Below, one piece after another: positions 32,096-44,889 of a stretch of 64,000 nt of DNA (position 1 is the stretch's first letter; every line of letters begins with the position of its first letter). Position numbers and translations under genes: made by a program. This stretch comes from Akebia trifoliata (taxonomy: Eukaryota > Streptophyta > Magnoliopsida > Ranunculales > Lardizabalaceae), in assembly GCA_017979445.1 (NCBI GenBank), contig CM030707.1, positions 25,054,586-25,118,585 on the forward strand, given 5' to 3'. The notes under the pieces were generated by a model that made no database searches, was not told the origin of the DNA, and was given only the letters and a program-made list of their open reading frames with translations.

Positions 32096-32886
32096 TGCTA
32101 AAGCTAGGGCTGGCAATGGATTGGTTTTGTACTAGATTAGTTAGAATCCGTTACCAATCCGAAATCTTTGCTCTTTGATGTAGATATGATCCGATCCGAT
32201 TAAGGTAAGAGATGCCATCAGTAGACATGTGAAAATAGACTTGTGACAAACATGCAATTCCAACCATTAAAACACAAAATCCAATGTTCATGAATTATCT
32301 TTGGGTTTTATCCCGACCATAGGGTTTCTTGTTTTAATAGTTAGAGATTGCATTTTTTTTTATAAATTTGTTTGATGATTTTGCAAGGTGGCAGGGTATC
32401 CCCACATCCTTTGGGATGGGGACTAGTCCGTTTGGTCACATGTTCCAACTCCATGAAAGGTTATCAACGTCCAACATAGTAACTTAGGAGACAAAATCAA
32501 TTTTGAACACACAAGCAAAAAAGTGCAAATCCTTGTCGCTAATTTTATTGTTGAGCCAACTCTCTGCCGGTAATGAATTTTTGGTAGGGCTATGTGTGGA
32601 GGTCCCGAAAGTCCATACCAACATCCCCATATACACGAGGAAGTGGTAGTGGGGATTTAAGTGAGAGATTCAGCACCCTATTAGTCTTGGGTGTCACTAT
32701 ATCTGAGGTGTAGGTTCAGGGCTTTATAGCTGAATCGAATGGTACAATTAATTTTGATTTGGTTAAGGGATTTTTTGCTGCTTGATCCTCCTTTACCAAT
32801 TGGGCATTGAGACCTCAAATATAGTCTTGAAGGGAAGGGGAAGGGAAGGGACCTTAGTGTGGTGATGATCCATTGTATATTATTAT
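32096..32886. other. Intergenic, small hAT-like fragment
   Basis: From 32105, GCTAGGGCTGGCAATGG followed by GATCCGATCCGATT-type words resembles the ends of the hAT-type elements in intron 1, but no partner end was found. Nothing recognised in the rest. Confidence 0.35.
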
Positions 32887-33612
32887 TGTAGACACCTCGA
32901 TTTTGCCTAGACCAAGCTTGAAAATACCAAAAAAATTTTAAGGAAGAATTTGACCCAAGATAATTTTTTGAAGAGTCTGAGAACCCAATTTACACATAAT
33001 CTAGGTTTGAGGACCAATTTTCATACATTTTTGACTTGGTCAAAGGTGACCCACAGATAGGCCTAAAATTTACTCAAGTTGTGTAGGTCACCCATGGCCA
33101 ATTTTGTTGGGCAGTTTCTCTAACCCATGTACACTCGAAATTGGTTAGGGTTAATTACCCATTAACCCTCTATTTAATATTGTTTTTTCTCAAGAAATCC
33201 TTCCATTTTACCTTTGCTTTAATTATCCAAATAAATCTTTCATCTTTTTTTTTTTAGTAATTCACCAATTCCTTTAATAAAGACCTTAGTCTTGTTTGGT
33301 CCCTACTTGAGGCCAATTACTCTATTAACCTTGGTTTGTTGAAACTTATCAAAGGTTAATCTCCCTTGTACCATTTTCATATTCTTTATCATTCAAAGAG
33401 TTTCAATGACATTCAAAGAGGTTCCATGACATTCAATGCCAATTTCCAAAGTTTATGACTAATTTGTCATCCTAAGAGAATTTTCTAGAATTTGTGCTTA
33501 ATGACCAACCTATCCGTAATTTGTTAGAGATTTTTTCAAGAGAAATGACCAAAAAAGTAAAAAACCTATCATCTAATTATATACCATTTGGGTTGTTTCC
33601 TTCATCAAGGTC

Positions 33613-34889
33613 AAGGTTGTAGACACCTCATTTTTGCACTTGCCTAATTAATTAACTCGTCGACCCGATTGTGACAGTTCCCAATGATAGATGATTATTC
33701 CAATGCTTTATTTGTTTCTAAATATGTTTCAGAAATTTGGATGAGGTATTTCAACAAACAAAACTGTAAAAACCACGCTATGCTAAGAAAATATAACCTC
33801 AAAAACATATAAATTATCATTTTGCAGACAAAAAGAGCTTTACAATAAAAATCACTAAAAAATAATCAAATTACCAAAATATCCCTAACATCAAAACATC
33901 CTTAGAGCCCCCCTTATGCTTAGGAAAACCCTTTCGAACATTAATTAACGTAAAGTGAAACCTTTATAAAATTACTTTAAAAATCTAAACCAAGAAAATT
34001 AATCAATCAAGTACTCAGGTAAAATTATTGATGGTTGCCCATTTATTTAAGTGGAGCCCCCTGATATTTATTAAAAGAACCCTTCATCTGGGGGCCTAAA
34101 GAATTAAAATATAATTAAGGGAGGCTCTTTAAAAATAAAAAATATATTCTTTCATTATACGTAAGAATTAAAACCCTAATCTAAAGAAACCTAGTCAATC
34201 AAATAAGACTTAAGTTAAAACCCTAATTCACCTTATCTAAAAGGAGACCTAGTCAAACCCTAATTCTTCCAAAAAAATTTAGGAGTCTCCACAACCCAAT
34301 CTCGCAGATCAAAATAAACTCTAGAAAAAGTATGTCAAAAAGTCTCCCTAGCCTTCTCTAAACCTTAATTTTGAAGTCCTAACTCCCTACCTATCATCCA
34401 AACCCTAGCCTTTTACTCAAAAAATATCCAAAAATCCTTAAAAAATGCCTAGAAATCTTTAAAAAAATACTCAAATCTAAGAAGAAGATACATCAACTTG
34501 GAGATCTGAAGCAGATCCAATGACGAAGGAAAAGCAAGGAAACTCGTACAAGGACGCTCTCCGCTAGTATTGAGGGAATAAATCGTTGCGATCATTTAAG
34601 CATATTTTTTTACTTTTTTTTATTTCTTTTATATATTTGTTTTAGGTCTTTTAGCAATGTAATCCTTTTTGAAAAATAGTAAAAATCGACGTTTGCCGAG
34701 CGGGATTGGTGCCTATCACATTCCAACCCCGTAACGTGATCCTCGAACTTATTCTGTTTGTAGATTAGTGTTTTATGTGTTAGAGTCAATGTTTGATTCC
34801 TAGACTATAATAACTAGGTGGCGACTCCCAAACCTCAATAATCAAAAGCGGATCCGCACACGCCGCGGATCGAGGGCGCTTTCAAAGGT
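33613..34889 (-). mobile_element. Solo LTR on the minus strand, TSD AAGGT
   Basis: The LTR (33618-34884, 1267 bp) is the complement of the family at 39053-40745. On the minus strand it starts TGAAAGCGCCCTCGATCC and ends GGTGTCTACA. The direct repeat AAGGT flanks it at 33613-33617 and 34885-34889. It is about 430 bp shorter than the other intact copy, mostly through loss in its AT-rich middle. It interrupts the 5' LTR of the gypsy element. Confidence 0.92.
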
Positions 34890-35329
34890 ATAATTATATG
34901 AATCAAGGTCAAGGTCTTAGGACAATTCTAACCTTCATAAAAAATTTTCTAGAATTTTTGGATTTTTGCCATTATACCCATTGATGATCAAGATTGGTGA
35001 GACCCAACAAGAGGATAAAAACCATCAAGACCAAGGTTAGAAGGAGGAATTGATACCTTTCATAGAAGTTTTATTGAGAATATTGGAAACCCTATGATTT
35101 AGGACAAGTTTACCCCTAAGGGTCTCCCAAAATCCTATAAATAGGATCGCTGTCCAAGGCAAAAAGGAAGAGCTCAAGTGGTTTAAAATCCTGCTCAAAC
35201 TTTTCCAAACCTTTCTAAGCCTTCATATTCTCTCAAAACCTCTCTAAAAATTTTTAGAAAAACAAACCAAGACAAAGAAGAAGAAAGAAAGAAGAAGACC
35301 AAAATGGGGTTAAAAACCTTCAACATCCC

Positions 35330-36735
35330 CCTTTTAAATACAACATCGTAGAGCAATTGAACAAAGTACCAGCCCAGGTATCGATACTAGGATTGCTATA
35401 AAACTAAAAAAACACAGAGATGCACTATTCAAGGTTCTCAACGAGTTATACGTGACAGAAACTATTTCACCCGAACAATTGGGTAGGATGGTTAGAATGA
35501 TCACATCACTGAACGTCATCACATTCACGGAGGATGAATTTACTCCAGATGGTTATGGTCACATAGAACCATTACATATTGTAGTGATGTGCAAGGGTAT
35601 GATCGTTGTTCGCATATTGCTAGATAATGGATTTGCATTAAATGTCTATCCTTATATAACTTTGAAGAACCTAGGCGTGGATCGGTCTCTCTTCAAACCT
35701 AATGTTAGGCAAATTTGAGCTTTCGATGGCTCAAAGAGATAATTAATGGATGAAATTGATTTACAGGTCACAATTGGGCCTTGCACGTTTTAGATCACTT
35801 TTGAAATGATAAGTATGCCAAGTATTTTCAATTTCTTCTTGGGAAGCCATGGATCCATTCAATTAGGGCAATACCATTATCTCTTCACCAGAGGGTGAAG
35901 TTCATCATCAACCAAGAATTGGTTTCGATGAAAATAGAAATTTTATTGCTAACAGACAGATATTTGGATATGCCATACATAGATATTGAAGGGGCAAGTG
36001 AACAACTTATGTATCACTCCTTCCAATTCAAGCCAGTTAGTCACATTCTAGAAGGCACATAGGTCAAGAAGGCGAGTTTATCACCAACTGTGACAATGAT
36101 AGGAAGGGTGATAAGTAGTTTAGATTTCGTCCAAGGAGAGGCTAGGGAAGATAAATCAAGGTAGAACTAGGCTCATTTTGACTAAGAAAGACATGCCATG
36201 GTTCGGCCTTGGTTACAAGCCCACCTAGAAAGATAGGCAAGTGATAGAAGCAAAGAAAAAAGAACTCAAGCTAGCAAGGATGGAACATTGGGAACCCAAG
36301 ATTTGGGATCTAGAGAAGGTTCCTCACATCCGAGAGACATTCCCTGTGTTGGCTTATACAATGATAAGCGATGACACCCAAACTAATGATTAGCAAATGC
36401 AGCTACTACAACAAGGTCAAAAAGAGCCAAAAGTACTCCCCAAACATGAGTTGTCCTTTGAGGACAACATCAGTAGCTTATTCAAGGAGGATTTTGGGCA
36501 AAGAGAGCCTGTGAAAATAGATGATGCCAATAATGTCGATTTTTTATTCACACCTAGAGTTCATTGGGATTCTATTGTAATCCTACCTCTAAGAGAGGTA
36601 TCACTATTAGATAACCATTACGATTCTGTGATGGTCATCACGACTGAGTCGGGGGAGGATCCCCCCCTCAGTAGTCTACCTTGCGAAAGAAACAAATGTT
36701 TTTCGCAATTGGGACATCGTCCCAATTACTTTTGA
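35330..36735 (+). pseudogene. Gypsy protease region and linker remnant
   Basis: After an interrupted start (YNIVEQLNKVPAQVSIL, about 35338-35390) the frame at 35452-35715 reads ETISPEQLGRMV, ITFTEDEF, YGHIEPLHI and then VRILLDNGFALNVYP. This is the retropepsin active-site block, with the family's DNGSSLNV changed to DNGFALNV. A further open piece at 36397-36732 (acidic, ELSFEDNISSLFKED) is linker between protease and reverse transcriptase. Stops separate the pieces. Confidence 0.75.
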
Positions 36736-37169
36736 AGCTTTTATGGCTTAAAAAAAAAAACATTGTTAGTTTCACACTTTCCTCCTGAGGATTCTAATGG
36801 ACCTTCGTCCTTGAAGGGTATTTGTTTAGAAGGTCCACCCTTATTAATAAAATCTCAAAAAAAATTCAGAAAATCAAAAGTTTACAAAGTTGTTTGAGAC
36901 ATGGAATATGTGATTAAATGATTACAACCTTGAACCCAACTTCGATCTCATGGAGATTGAGAAAGAGTTTGGTGCACAAGACATCTACGTGCCAAAAGAA
37001 TTAAAATAGCTTGTAGAACATCATGAGGAAGAACGTCAAATAAATGTTGAGGAAACAGATTTAGTAAATCTTGGATCCGAAAATGACCCAAAAATAGTCA
37101 AAATTGGATCCCTTTTAATCCCAACCTAGAAAATAGAAATGATTGAATTCCTCGACAATACCAAGATGT

Positions 37170-38800
37170 GTTCGCATGGTCCTATTAGGATATATCGGGG
37201 CTAGGGTTTGACATTAATCTTGTATTACACCATCTACCCATTCTTTCCAATACAAGGCCAATCAAGCAGAAATTTAAAAAATTGAAACCAGAATGGACTC
37301 TCAAGTCAAATACTAGGTAACAAAACAGATTCAAGCAGGATTTTTAGTAGTGTCAACTTATCCAAAATGGTTTGCAAACATAGTACTAGTGCTAAAGAAA
37401 GTTGGCAAAGTAAGGATGTGTGTAGATTACCAAGACTTGAACAAAGCTAATTCAAATTATGATTTTTCACTTTCTCATATCAACATGCTCATCGATAACA
37501 CAGTAGGATAAGTCATATTCTCGTTTATGGACGGTTTCTCTAGTTATAATCAAATAAAGATGGCAAAAGAAACCAAGCGAAAATTGTATTTATCATGCCT
37601 TGGGGTACTTTTCACTACATGGTTATGCCCTTCGGTCTCAAAAATACTAGTGCAACCTATCAGTGAGCCATGATCGCTCTCTTTCATGATATGATAAGAT
37701 TGTTAAGTCTGATTTTGAAGAAGATCACTTCAGCAACCTACGCAAAAATTTTGATCATCTAAGGAAGTTCAAGTGTGTAATCGAGACAACTTTGGGGAAG
37801 TTACTAAATTTCATTATAAGTCGAATATGTATGAAGTAAATCCAACTAAAGTAAAAGCAATCATTGAAATGCCAGCACTAGAGATAGAAACAGAAATATG
37901 AAATTTCTTGGGAAAGATTTAATACATCAATAGATTTATCGTAGAGCTCACATCAATCTGTGAAAATATTTTCAAACTTTTAAGGAAGAATGAATCTTTA
38001 GAATGAAATAGTGATTGCCAGGAGGCATTTAATAAAATTAAAAAATATATGTTGAATCCACTAATCTTAGTTTCCCCTACCCTAGGAAGATCTCTGTTAA
38101 TGTACATGTCAATACTTGAAACATTTCTGGGATGTGTACTGGGCTAGCATGACAAGACGGGTCGCAAAGAAAGGGTGATATACTACCTCAACAAAAGTTT
38201 ATAGATTATGAGATAAGGTATTCTTCGCTTGAGAAGACATGTTGTGTCCTGGTTTGGGTCTCTCAAATATTGTGCCACTATTTACTAAGTTATAAAGTAC
38301 AACTTATTGCTAGGATGGATCCATTAAAGTACTTGTTTGAGAAACCTGCACTCACTAGTCGCATCATTAAGTAGTAATTATTATTATCATAGTTTGATAT
38401 CGAATATGTCACATAGAAGGCAATCAAGGTGCATGCTATCATAGATCATCTAGGAAAGCACCTTCTTCCAGATTATGAACCATTGAAGACCAACTTTCCA
38501 AATTAAGCCATTCTTTCTACAAAAACAAAGGAAAATGAAGATGAATCAGGTTGAAAATTGTACTTTGATGGTGCAGTCAGTTATAAGGGTAATGGGATTG
38601 GGATTATTTTAGTGAAGTCTAATGGATCACATATACCTATAGCAGTTAGACTACATTTCCAATGTACAAACAATCAAGCAAAATATGAGGCATGCAAAAT
38701 GGGTCTCAAGGCAGTAGTAGAAATGGAAGTTGATGAGATCGATGTATTTAGGGGCTCCAATCTAGTTGTCTATCAGACTACCGGTGAATGATAGACACGA
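37170..38800 (+). pseudogene. Gypsy reverse transcriptase and RNase H remnant
   Basis: Reverse-transcriptase pieces in shifting frames include RPIKQKFKKLKPEW (37257-37300), VRMCVDYQDLNKAN (37411-37452), DNTVG...FSFMDGFSSYNQIKM (37495-37564) and MPFGLKNTSATYQ (near 37625-37663). The RNase H front is open at 38558-38788: YFDGAVSYKGNGIGIIL and CTNNQAKYEACKMGL. The conserved DD box is not intact in any single frame. Confidence 0.8.
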
Positions 38801-39047
38801 CAATAGAGACTAGTACCGTACCACGAGTCTATCAAAGAACTAAGTACTAACTTTTCTCGAATCACTTTCAATTATATGCCAAGGGCCGAAAACTAGTTTG
38901 TAGATGCACTCACAACCTTGGCATCTATGATTAGAGTCACTGAAGAAACAACTATTGATCCCTTGAGAGTAAGGATTCAAGATGAGTCAGCTTATTATTT
39001 ATTAATTGAGATAGATGATGCAGAAATAGAAATTCCATGGTTCTTCA

Positions 39048-40750
39048 ATATCTGAAAGCGCCCTCGATCTGCGGAGTGCGCGGATCCGCTTTTGACCCTT
39101 GAGGTTTAGGAGTCGCCACCTAGTTGTTAAGGTCTAGGAACCAAACTGACTCTAAAAAAGGCAAACTAATCTACGAAAGAGAAAAAAAGAGTCCGGGGAT
39201 CACGTTACGGGGTTGGAAGGTGTTAGGCACCAACCCCGCCCGGCCAAAGCCGGTCTCTACTAACTTTCCAAGTAAATCACATTGCTAAAAACCTAGATAG
39301 AAATAAAAAAATATGAAAATTTTATACCTTTCCGATAGCAAGGATTTTGCTCCCTCAGATCTGACAAAAATAGCTCATTGTACCGTGCTCCCTTGCTTCG
39401 TTCTGTCTCCAGATTTGATTTCGGATCTCTGAGATCAAGGTATCTCCTTGTTTTTGGATCTGAACTCTTCAAGTTTGTTGCGGATTTGGGGGTGTTTTTA
39501 GAAGGCTTTTAAGTGTTTTCTAGACTAAAATTGAAGGAGGGATGTTAGGTAAGGAGTTGGGGCTCCAAAACTAGGGTTTATGGGAGGCTAGGGGAGCTTC
39601 TAGACCTATTTATCTTAGGGTTTATGATTTGATACGAAAATAGGGTGTGAGCACCTTTATTTATAGATTTTTTTAGGGGTTGATTTAGATAGAGTTAGTG
39701 TTTAATTAGAGTTCTTTTAATTAGAGTTGTGTTTTAGTTAGACTTGTTTTAGGTAGAATTGTGTTTTAATTAGAATTGTTTTAGGTAGAATTATTTTTAA
39801 GTTAGAACTCTATTAGATAGAGTTATTATTTAATTAGAGTTCTATTATGACTTTTGGTCTTATTTGATTGACTTTTAATGTTTTGACTTTAGTATTAATT
39901 GATTGACTTTTAATATCTTGACTTCAGTCTTGCTTAATTGACTTTAATTTTGACTTTAGTCTTGCTTGATTGACTTTAATACCTTGACCTTAGTCTTACT
40001 TGATTGACTTTAAAATTTTGGAGAACCCCCCTCTATTATATTTTTAATTCTTTGGACCCCCAAATGGAGGGGTCCTTAAATATTTTTTAGTTCCAATTTT
40101 TAAATTAATTTCATTAATGTTTTACTTTAATTATTTAATATTTTATTTATTAATTTCGAATTTTTTAATTATGAAAATTGTGAAATTACCGTTTTGCCCC
40201 CGGAGAGGACTTTTCACGTTTTAAGTCGATTTTTAATGTTCTAGGATGTTTTAAAATCGATTTTTCGTAAGGAATTCAATGGAAATATTATTTTGTGTTA
40301 TTTATGAAATTTTTTGTGTGAAATGGTCATGAACTTTATGAGGGGCATTTTCGTAATTTTGTCAAATTCTGTTAAAATTGGTGAAATGATTTATTTGGTT
40401 CCGATTTGTTATTTTATGTGTTTGAGAGAGTTTTCCTAAGCGTAATGTAGGCTCTAAGGTTGTTTTGAGGTTAGGGGTATTTTGGTAATTTGGTCAATTT
40501 TTAGTGATTTTTATCGTGAAGCTTCTTTTTGGTCTGCAAGATGATGATTTCTATGTTTCTGGGGTCGTATTTTCCTAGCGTAGCGTGATTTCTAAGGTTT
40601 TGTCAGTTTGAGATACCTCATCCGGATTTCTGAAACACATCTGGTAACAAAATAAAGCAATAGAAATAACATCCATCATTGGGAATCATTGCGATCGGGT
40701 TGACGAGTTGATTAATCAGGCGAGTGCAAAAATGGGGTGTCTACAATATC
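39048..40750 (+). mobile_element. Solo LTR on the plus strand, TSD ATATC
   Basis: The LTR (39053-40745, 1693 bp) starts TGAAAGCGCCCTCGATCTG and ends GGGTGTCTACA, flanked by ATATC at 39048-39052 and 40746-40750. It is the fullest copy of the family also seen at 33618-34884 and in fragments at 855-2784. Near its start are GGAGTCGCCACC (39109-39120) and GGTTGGAAGGTGTTAGGCACC (39210-39230). A block of TTGACTTTA-type repeats lies at 39855-40010. It separates the gypsy element's RNase H from its integrase. Confidence 0.93.
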
Positions 40751-41980
40751 AAGGCTTATTTAGAAAATAGAACCTATCCTTCAGAGGCTACAAAAGTCGA
40801 AAAGAAAACAATTCAACGATTAGTAGGAAAATTCTTCTTAAGCAATGGGATACTTTACAAGCAATCACATCACGAGGTTCTTTTTCGATATGTAGCAGAA
40901 GTTGAAGCTAAACGTCTCATAAAAGTTGTCCATAGAGGGATCTATGATCCTCACATGAATGGGCACATGCTAGAAAGGAAGATCATGAGGATGAACTATT
41001 ACTAGTCTACAATGGAGAGTTATTATCTTCAACACGTCAAGAAATGTCATTTATGTCAGATATATAATAATAAGATCAATGCACCACCAAATGAACTCCA
41101 CAACATGACATTACCATGGTCTTTCTCATTCTGGGGCATAGATGTCATTGGTTCGATAAATCCTAAAGCGTCGAATGGTCACATATTTATCTTGGTTGAT
41201 ATCAACTACTTCACTAATTAGGTGAAAGTCATGTCTTACACAAACGTTACGAAAAGATAGGTTATTAAATTTCTGAAGAGGAATATCATTTACAGGTATG
41301 GCTTACCTAGTGTCATTGTGTTAGATAACACTCTTAATATGAAGAATAAAGATATAAAGAATCTCTGTGAAGATTTTCAAATAAAACACCATAGATCGAT
41401 GACTTCTAGATCAAAGATAAATGGATTGGTGGAAGCAACTAAGAAGAACATTAAACGGATCATTGAGAAGATGACAATAACTTACAAAGATTGGCATGAA
41501 ATGTTACCCTTCGCTCTCCATGTTTACATAATCTCTGCTGGGACAACGCCATTCTCACTTGTTTATGGGATGGAAGTAATCCTTTCAGTTGAGGTAGAAA
41601 TTCTTTCTTTCAGAATCCTTATGGAAGTAGAGTTGGAAGAAGCTGACTGGGTAAGAACACAATATAACCAACTAAACTTAATTAAGGAAAAAATACTTGT
41701 AGCAATATATCACAAACAACAATATTAGAAGAGAATTGCATGAGCTTACAATAAGAAGGTTAGATCAAGATATTTTCAATCGGATGATCTAATTTTGAAA
41801 AAGATCCTCCAGATTCAAGAAAATACAAGAGGCAAGTTCAAGCTGAACTACGAATGTCCTTTCGTAATCAAGAAAATGATGTTAGGGGGTGCGTTAATCC
41901 TCGTAGAGATGGATGGTGAAGTATTTCCTGAACCACTAAATACTGACACAGTTAAGAATTATTACACTTAAGATTTGATA
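40746..41980 (+). pseudogene. Gypsy integrase remnant
   Basis: From the TSD the reading frame continues as IKAYLENRTYP and then the zinc-binding region (H in VHRG, H in NGHML, then CHLC, about 40925-41060). Next come the catalytic-core landmarks WGIDVIG (41130), VIVLDNTLNMKN (second D, 41310) and NGLVEATKKNIKRII (third residue E, 41420). The C-terminal part reads TPFSLVYGMEVILSVEVE and, after a stop at 41726, NTRGKFKLNYECPFVIKKM. At least three stops or frameshifts; inactive. Confidence 0.85.
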
Positions 41981-42460
41981 CTTGAAAGGAAGAGATACCA
42001 TTTTCATTTCCCATCATTTTACCACAACCTCCCTTAGTCAAACCCTTTTAAGCTTGATCGTTTTTTTGACCACCCAGAACTACGTCAAACCAGAGAATAC
42101 ACTAGGGAAATTTGGGAGAATAGCTAGGTATTTTCAATAAAAAGAAAACGAGAGAAAAAGAGAAAAAATCAAAAGAAAAAAAATTCAAATAACTCTGGCT
42201 TGCATAAGGATAAACTATGAACGGCTAAAAATACAAAAAAAAAAAAATATATAAAAAAATAGAATTTTTAATCTTGGCCTCAACTTGCATCTCGAAGGTC
42301 AAGAAAAAGTCGAGAGGATAACATCATTGAGATTTCTAATAAAAGGATAATTTTAGGAAAGCAATAAGGGCACCCTTAGTTCTTACCTAACACATTCATT
42401 TTCTTTTGAACTTTTTATCCTTTTTTTCTTCAATCATAACCATAGCCTACACTATAACCC
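41981..42460. other. Region 3' of the gypsy integrase
   Basis: A-rich sequence with AAAAGAAAA-type runs (42140-42260). No gene. It probably still belongs to the gypsy element's untranslated 3' region. Confidence 0.4.
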
Positions 42461-42688
42461 AATAAAGTCATCTCCGATCAGGTAAAGGGTCGAAGGTAAG
42501 ATCTTAAAGTCAGTTGGTTGGTGATGACAGAATTCAGATAACATTTGGCAGTAATAAAAATACATTATTGGAGAAATAAAGTCCTTTCCGATCAGATAAA
42601 GGGTTAAAGGTAAGATCTTAAAGGTTGGTGATGATGGAATTCAGACAACATTTGGCAGCAACAAAAAGAAATAGATAGGAGAAATAAG
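42461..42688 (+). repeat. Tandem duplication, unit about 114 bp
   Basis: Two copies starting AATAAAGTC and CTCCGATCAGGTAAAGGGT (42461) or CTTTCCGATCAGATAAAGGGT (42575), each continuing through GGTAAGATCTTAAAG and CATTTGGCAG. They have diverged by point changes and a short deletion. Confidence 0.85.
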
Positions 42689-44889
42689 GACACATTTATC
42701 TTGTGTTTGCATCTTGGACCCAAGTCACAAAAGTCGTTGGGAGACTCAAGAGGGGAGATCAGATTGGATATTCAAAAGTAGACGCAACTACCTGATCAGA
42801 AACAAGATTAAATCATCAAAAGATTAGCTGCAAAATAGAGTCTCTGATCTATTGGCTCAACTTGAATCACAAAACTACTAGAGTCGTTGGGAATTCGTAT
42901 GGGTTCAAGTCTTTGTATCAATTTTAATTGTAATGTTAATAAATGTAACAAATTTTGAAAGAACACAGTGAAAATCCAAAAGAGTGTTGTGAGTAAAAAT
43001 ATCAGTTGTGGCAAGATCAAAACTACTGACACAATGAAAATCCCAAAAAGGGCATCGATGTGCAAAAATGGTAGAAAATCGGATTTGGTGAAACATTAAT
43101 AGACACTAAGGGTAACATTAGTAAGAAAAATAAAAAAAAACTGTCAAGAGTTTTATTAAAACCACCAACCAACCCAAACATACCTCTTCATATAAAAGTT
43201 TCACTTCACCTCCCTCAAATTCTTAAAGACAAGTCTTGTCAACTTTGGGGGATGAGTCTAAAGAATCTAGGAGAAGGTGAGAAGGGGGCTACATAATTTA
43301 TTTGCCCTTTTATCTCAATGACTACAAAAATATTTAGGCTCAACTTACACATGTCTTAACCAAGCCTGACTTGAATAACTTTGCAAATCAAAAGTAATTT
43401 ACTTGTTTTCTTTTAGTTTTATTTTACAAATTTAAAAATCCAGAAAAATCTATATTTTTGGCTTATGAGAAAAAATCTACAATTAATATCAAAACAACAG
43501 CTTTCAAAATAAAAGATAGATATATTTGAGGCCAATAATATCAAAAAATAATTTTCTCATTCATTGCATAATTTTACATCATGTTGTTCAAGTGTACAAA
43601 AAATAAAGATGTAGAAAATACAAGGAAATTCTGTTTAACTACGGAAAACATAAGAAGCATATAAACGAAGCTCTAAGTCTCAGACTCGAACCACCAAATC
43701 AATGATCACCCTATTAGCATCGGAAAGGTTCCTACTCACTAAATATTATGCCATGTCATCAATGCAAGTACTTGAGCTCAGTCTCATCTAGGGATCATCA
43801 ATCTTAGCCTGGTACCTCTTAGCATTGCTACGTCTCAAAGTCTCGCTATCACTCAAAGTGACACTCAAGTGATAAATAACAGATTGTAGCTTTTGTTCAG
43901 ATTATACCTAGATACATTCGATACGACAGTAATCTACTCGAAGAGACCAGAAGTTGGAAGAAGATGGACCACTAATCAAATCTTTAAACCAAGATTGGTA
44001 CTGAATAAAATAGTGAGATGCAAATATAGGAACACAAAGAATCTCCACATTCTGCCAAAGCCTACAAAGTTGATCTTGTAAATGGGTGTCTGAGGTAAAA
44101 TCCCAAGTTCTCAATTCGTATCTCGAGGAAAAAATAAATAGTAAAAAATTAAGAAAATTCTGAACGTGGGAATTAGGATAAAATTTTAGGATGTTTCTGA
44201 TTATTTTTAATGAAATCTGATGTCACCGTAGGATTCAAAATTATCAAAAAATATACTTCAACCTGTAAACACACTCAAGTGTGAGTCCGAACAGAAAAGT
44301 TGCAAAATCCTCAATTTTTGGGTTAAATCAAGTCAAACTAATGATATTTTACTAGAGTAAGAATTTTTAAAATTTGATTACACCATTGAATTCGTAACGA
44401 AAAATTATAGAAAATGGACTATTTACTTATCATTTTTGAAATCTAAAAAGTCAAATTATCATCAAAAATGAAAACAACATCAATTTTAGGGTTCCATTGG
44501 ACCGAAAAAGTAAATTTTTGTTAGCGATATAATTTATAGAATTTGACCATACCATTAGATCCAGAGTGAAAAATTAGATAACATAGAGTTTACATTTGTC
44601 ATTTTTGGAGTCCGGACCATCAAGTTATCGTCGAACGAAACAATAGGTAAAATATCGATTTCGTCCTACACTTATATAAATAAATTTCTTAATCCAAAAT
44701 ACTATTCATCATCAACTAATTTTGTCCAAAAACTAGCCTTGATTTTTTTAAAAAAATTAGTTTTTTTTTTCAAATCTTCAAACTCCGATTCACTATGAAT
44801 GGTCCATCTTTGACTTCCGATGCAAAAGGAAAAAACATCCACAACATCATTCTCTACAAAAACCCACCCAATATCCTTTCGTTTCATCT
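42689..44889. other. Intergenic, nothing recognised
   Basis: No gene or terminal repeat found. Short frames on both strands at 42808-43096 and 43893-44114 overlap each other and have no recognisable features. At 44340-44620 the words TTTGATTACACCATTGAATTC and TTGACCATACCATTAGATCC recur with the same spacing, suggesting an old degenerate repeat. Confidence 0.4.

Larger units (their letters stand above)
32887..41980 (+). mobile_element. Decayed Ty3/gypsy element, split by two solo LTRs
   Basis: TGTAGACACCTCG at 32887 starts what looks like the 5' LTR. It is interrupted by a solo LTR (33618-34884) and resumes to a TATA region (CCTATAAATAGG, about 35134-35145) and untranslated leader. No gag is present: the sequence passes almost directly to the protease region at 35330, implying a deletion. 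Protease, reverse transcriptase, RNase H and integrase follow in order, with a second solo LTR (39053-40745) between RNase H and integrase. The domain order (RNase H before integrase) is Ty3/gypsy. Stops and frameshifts are numerous. I found no matching 3' LTR, so the right border is open and could extend to about 43300. Confidence 0.82.

Noticed and set aside
42808..43096. Paired minus-strand frames of 63-85 residues
   Set aside because: They overlap each other in different frames, lack any motif and lie in degenerate retroelement flank.
43180..43340. Polypurine tract and 3' LTR of the gypsy element
   Set aside because: Some G-rich words occur (43245-43300), but nothing after them matches the LTR start at 32887, so no 3' LTR is called.
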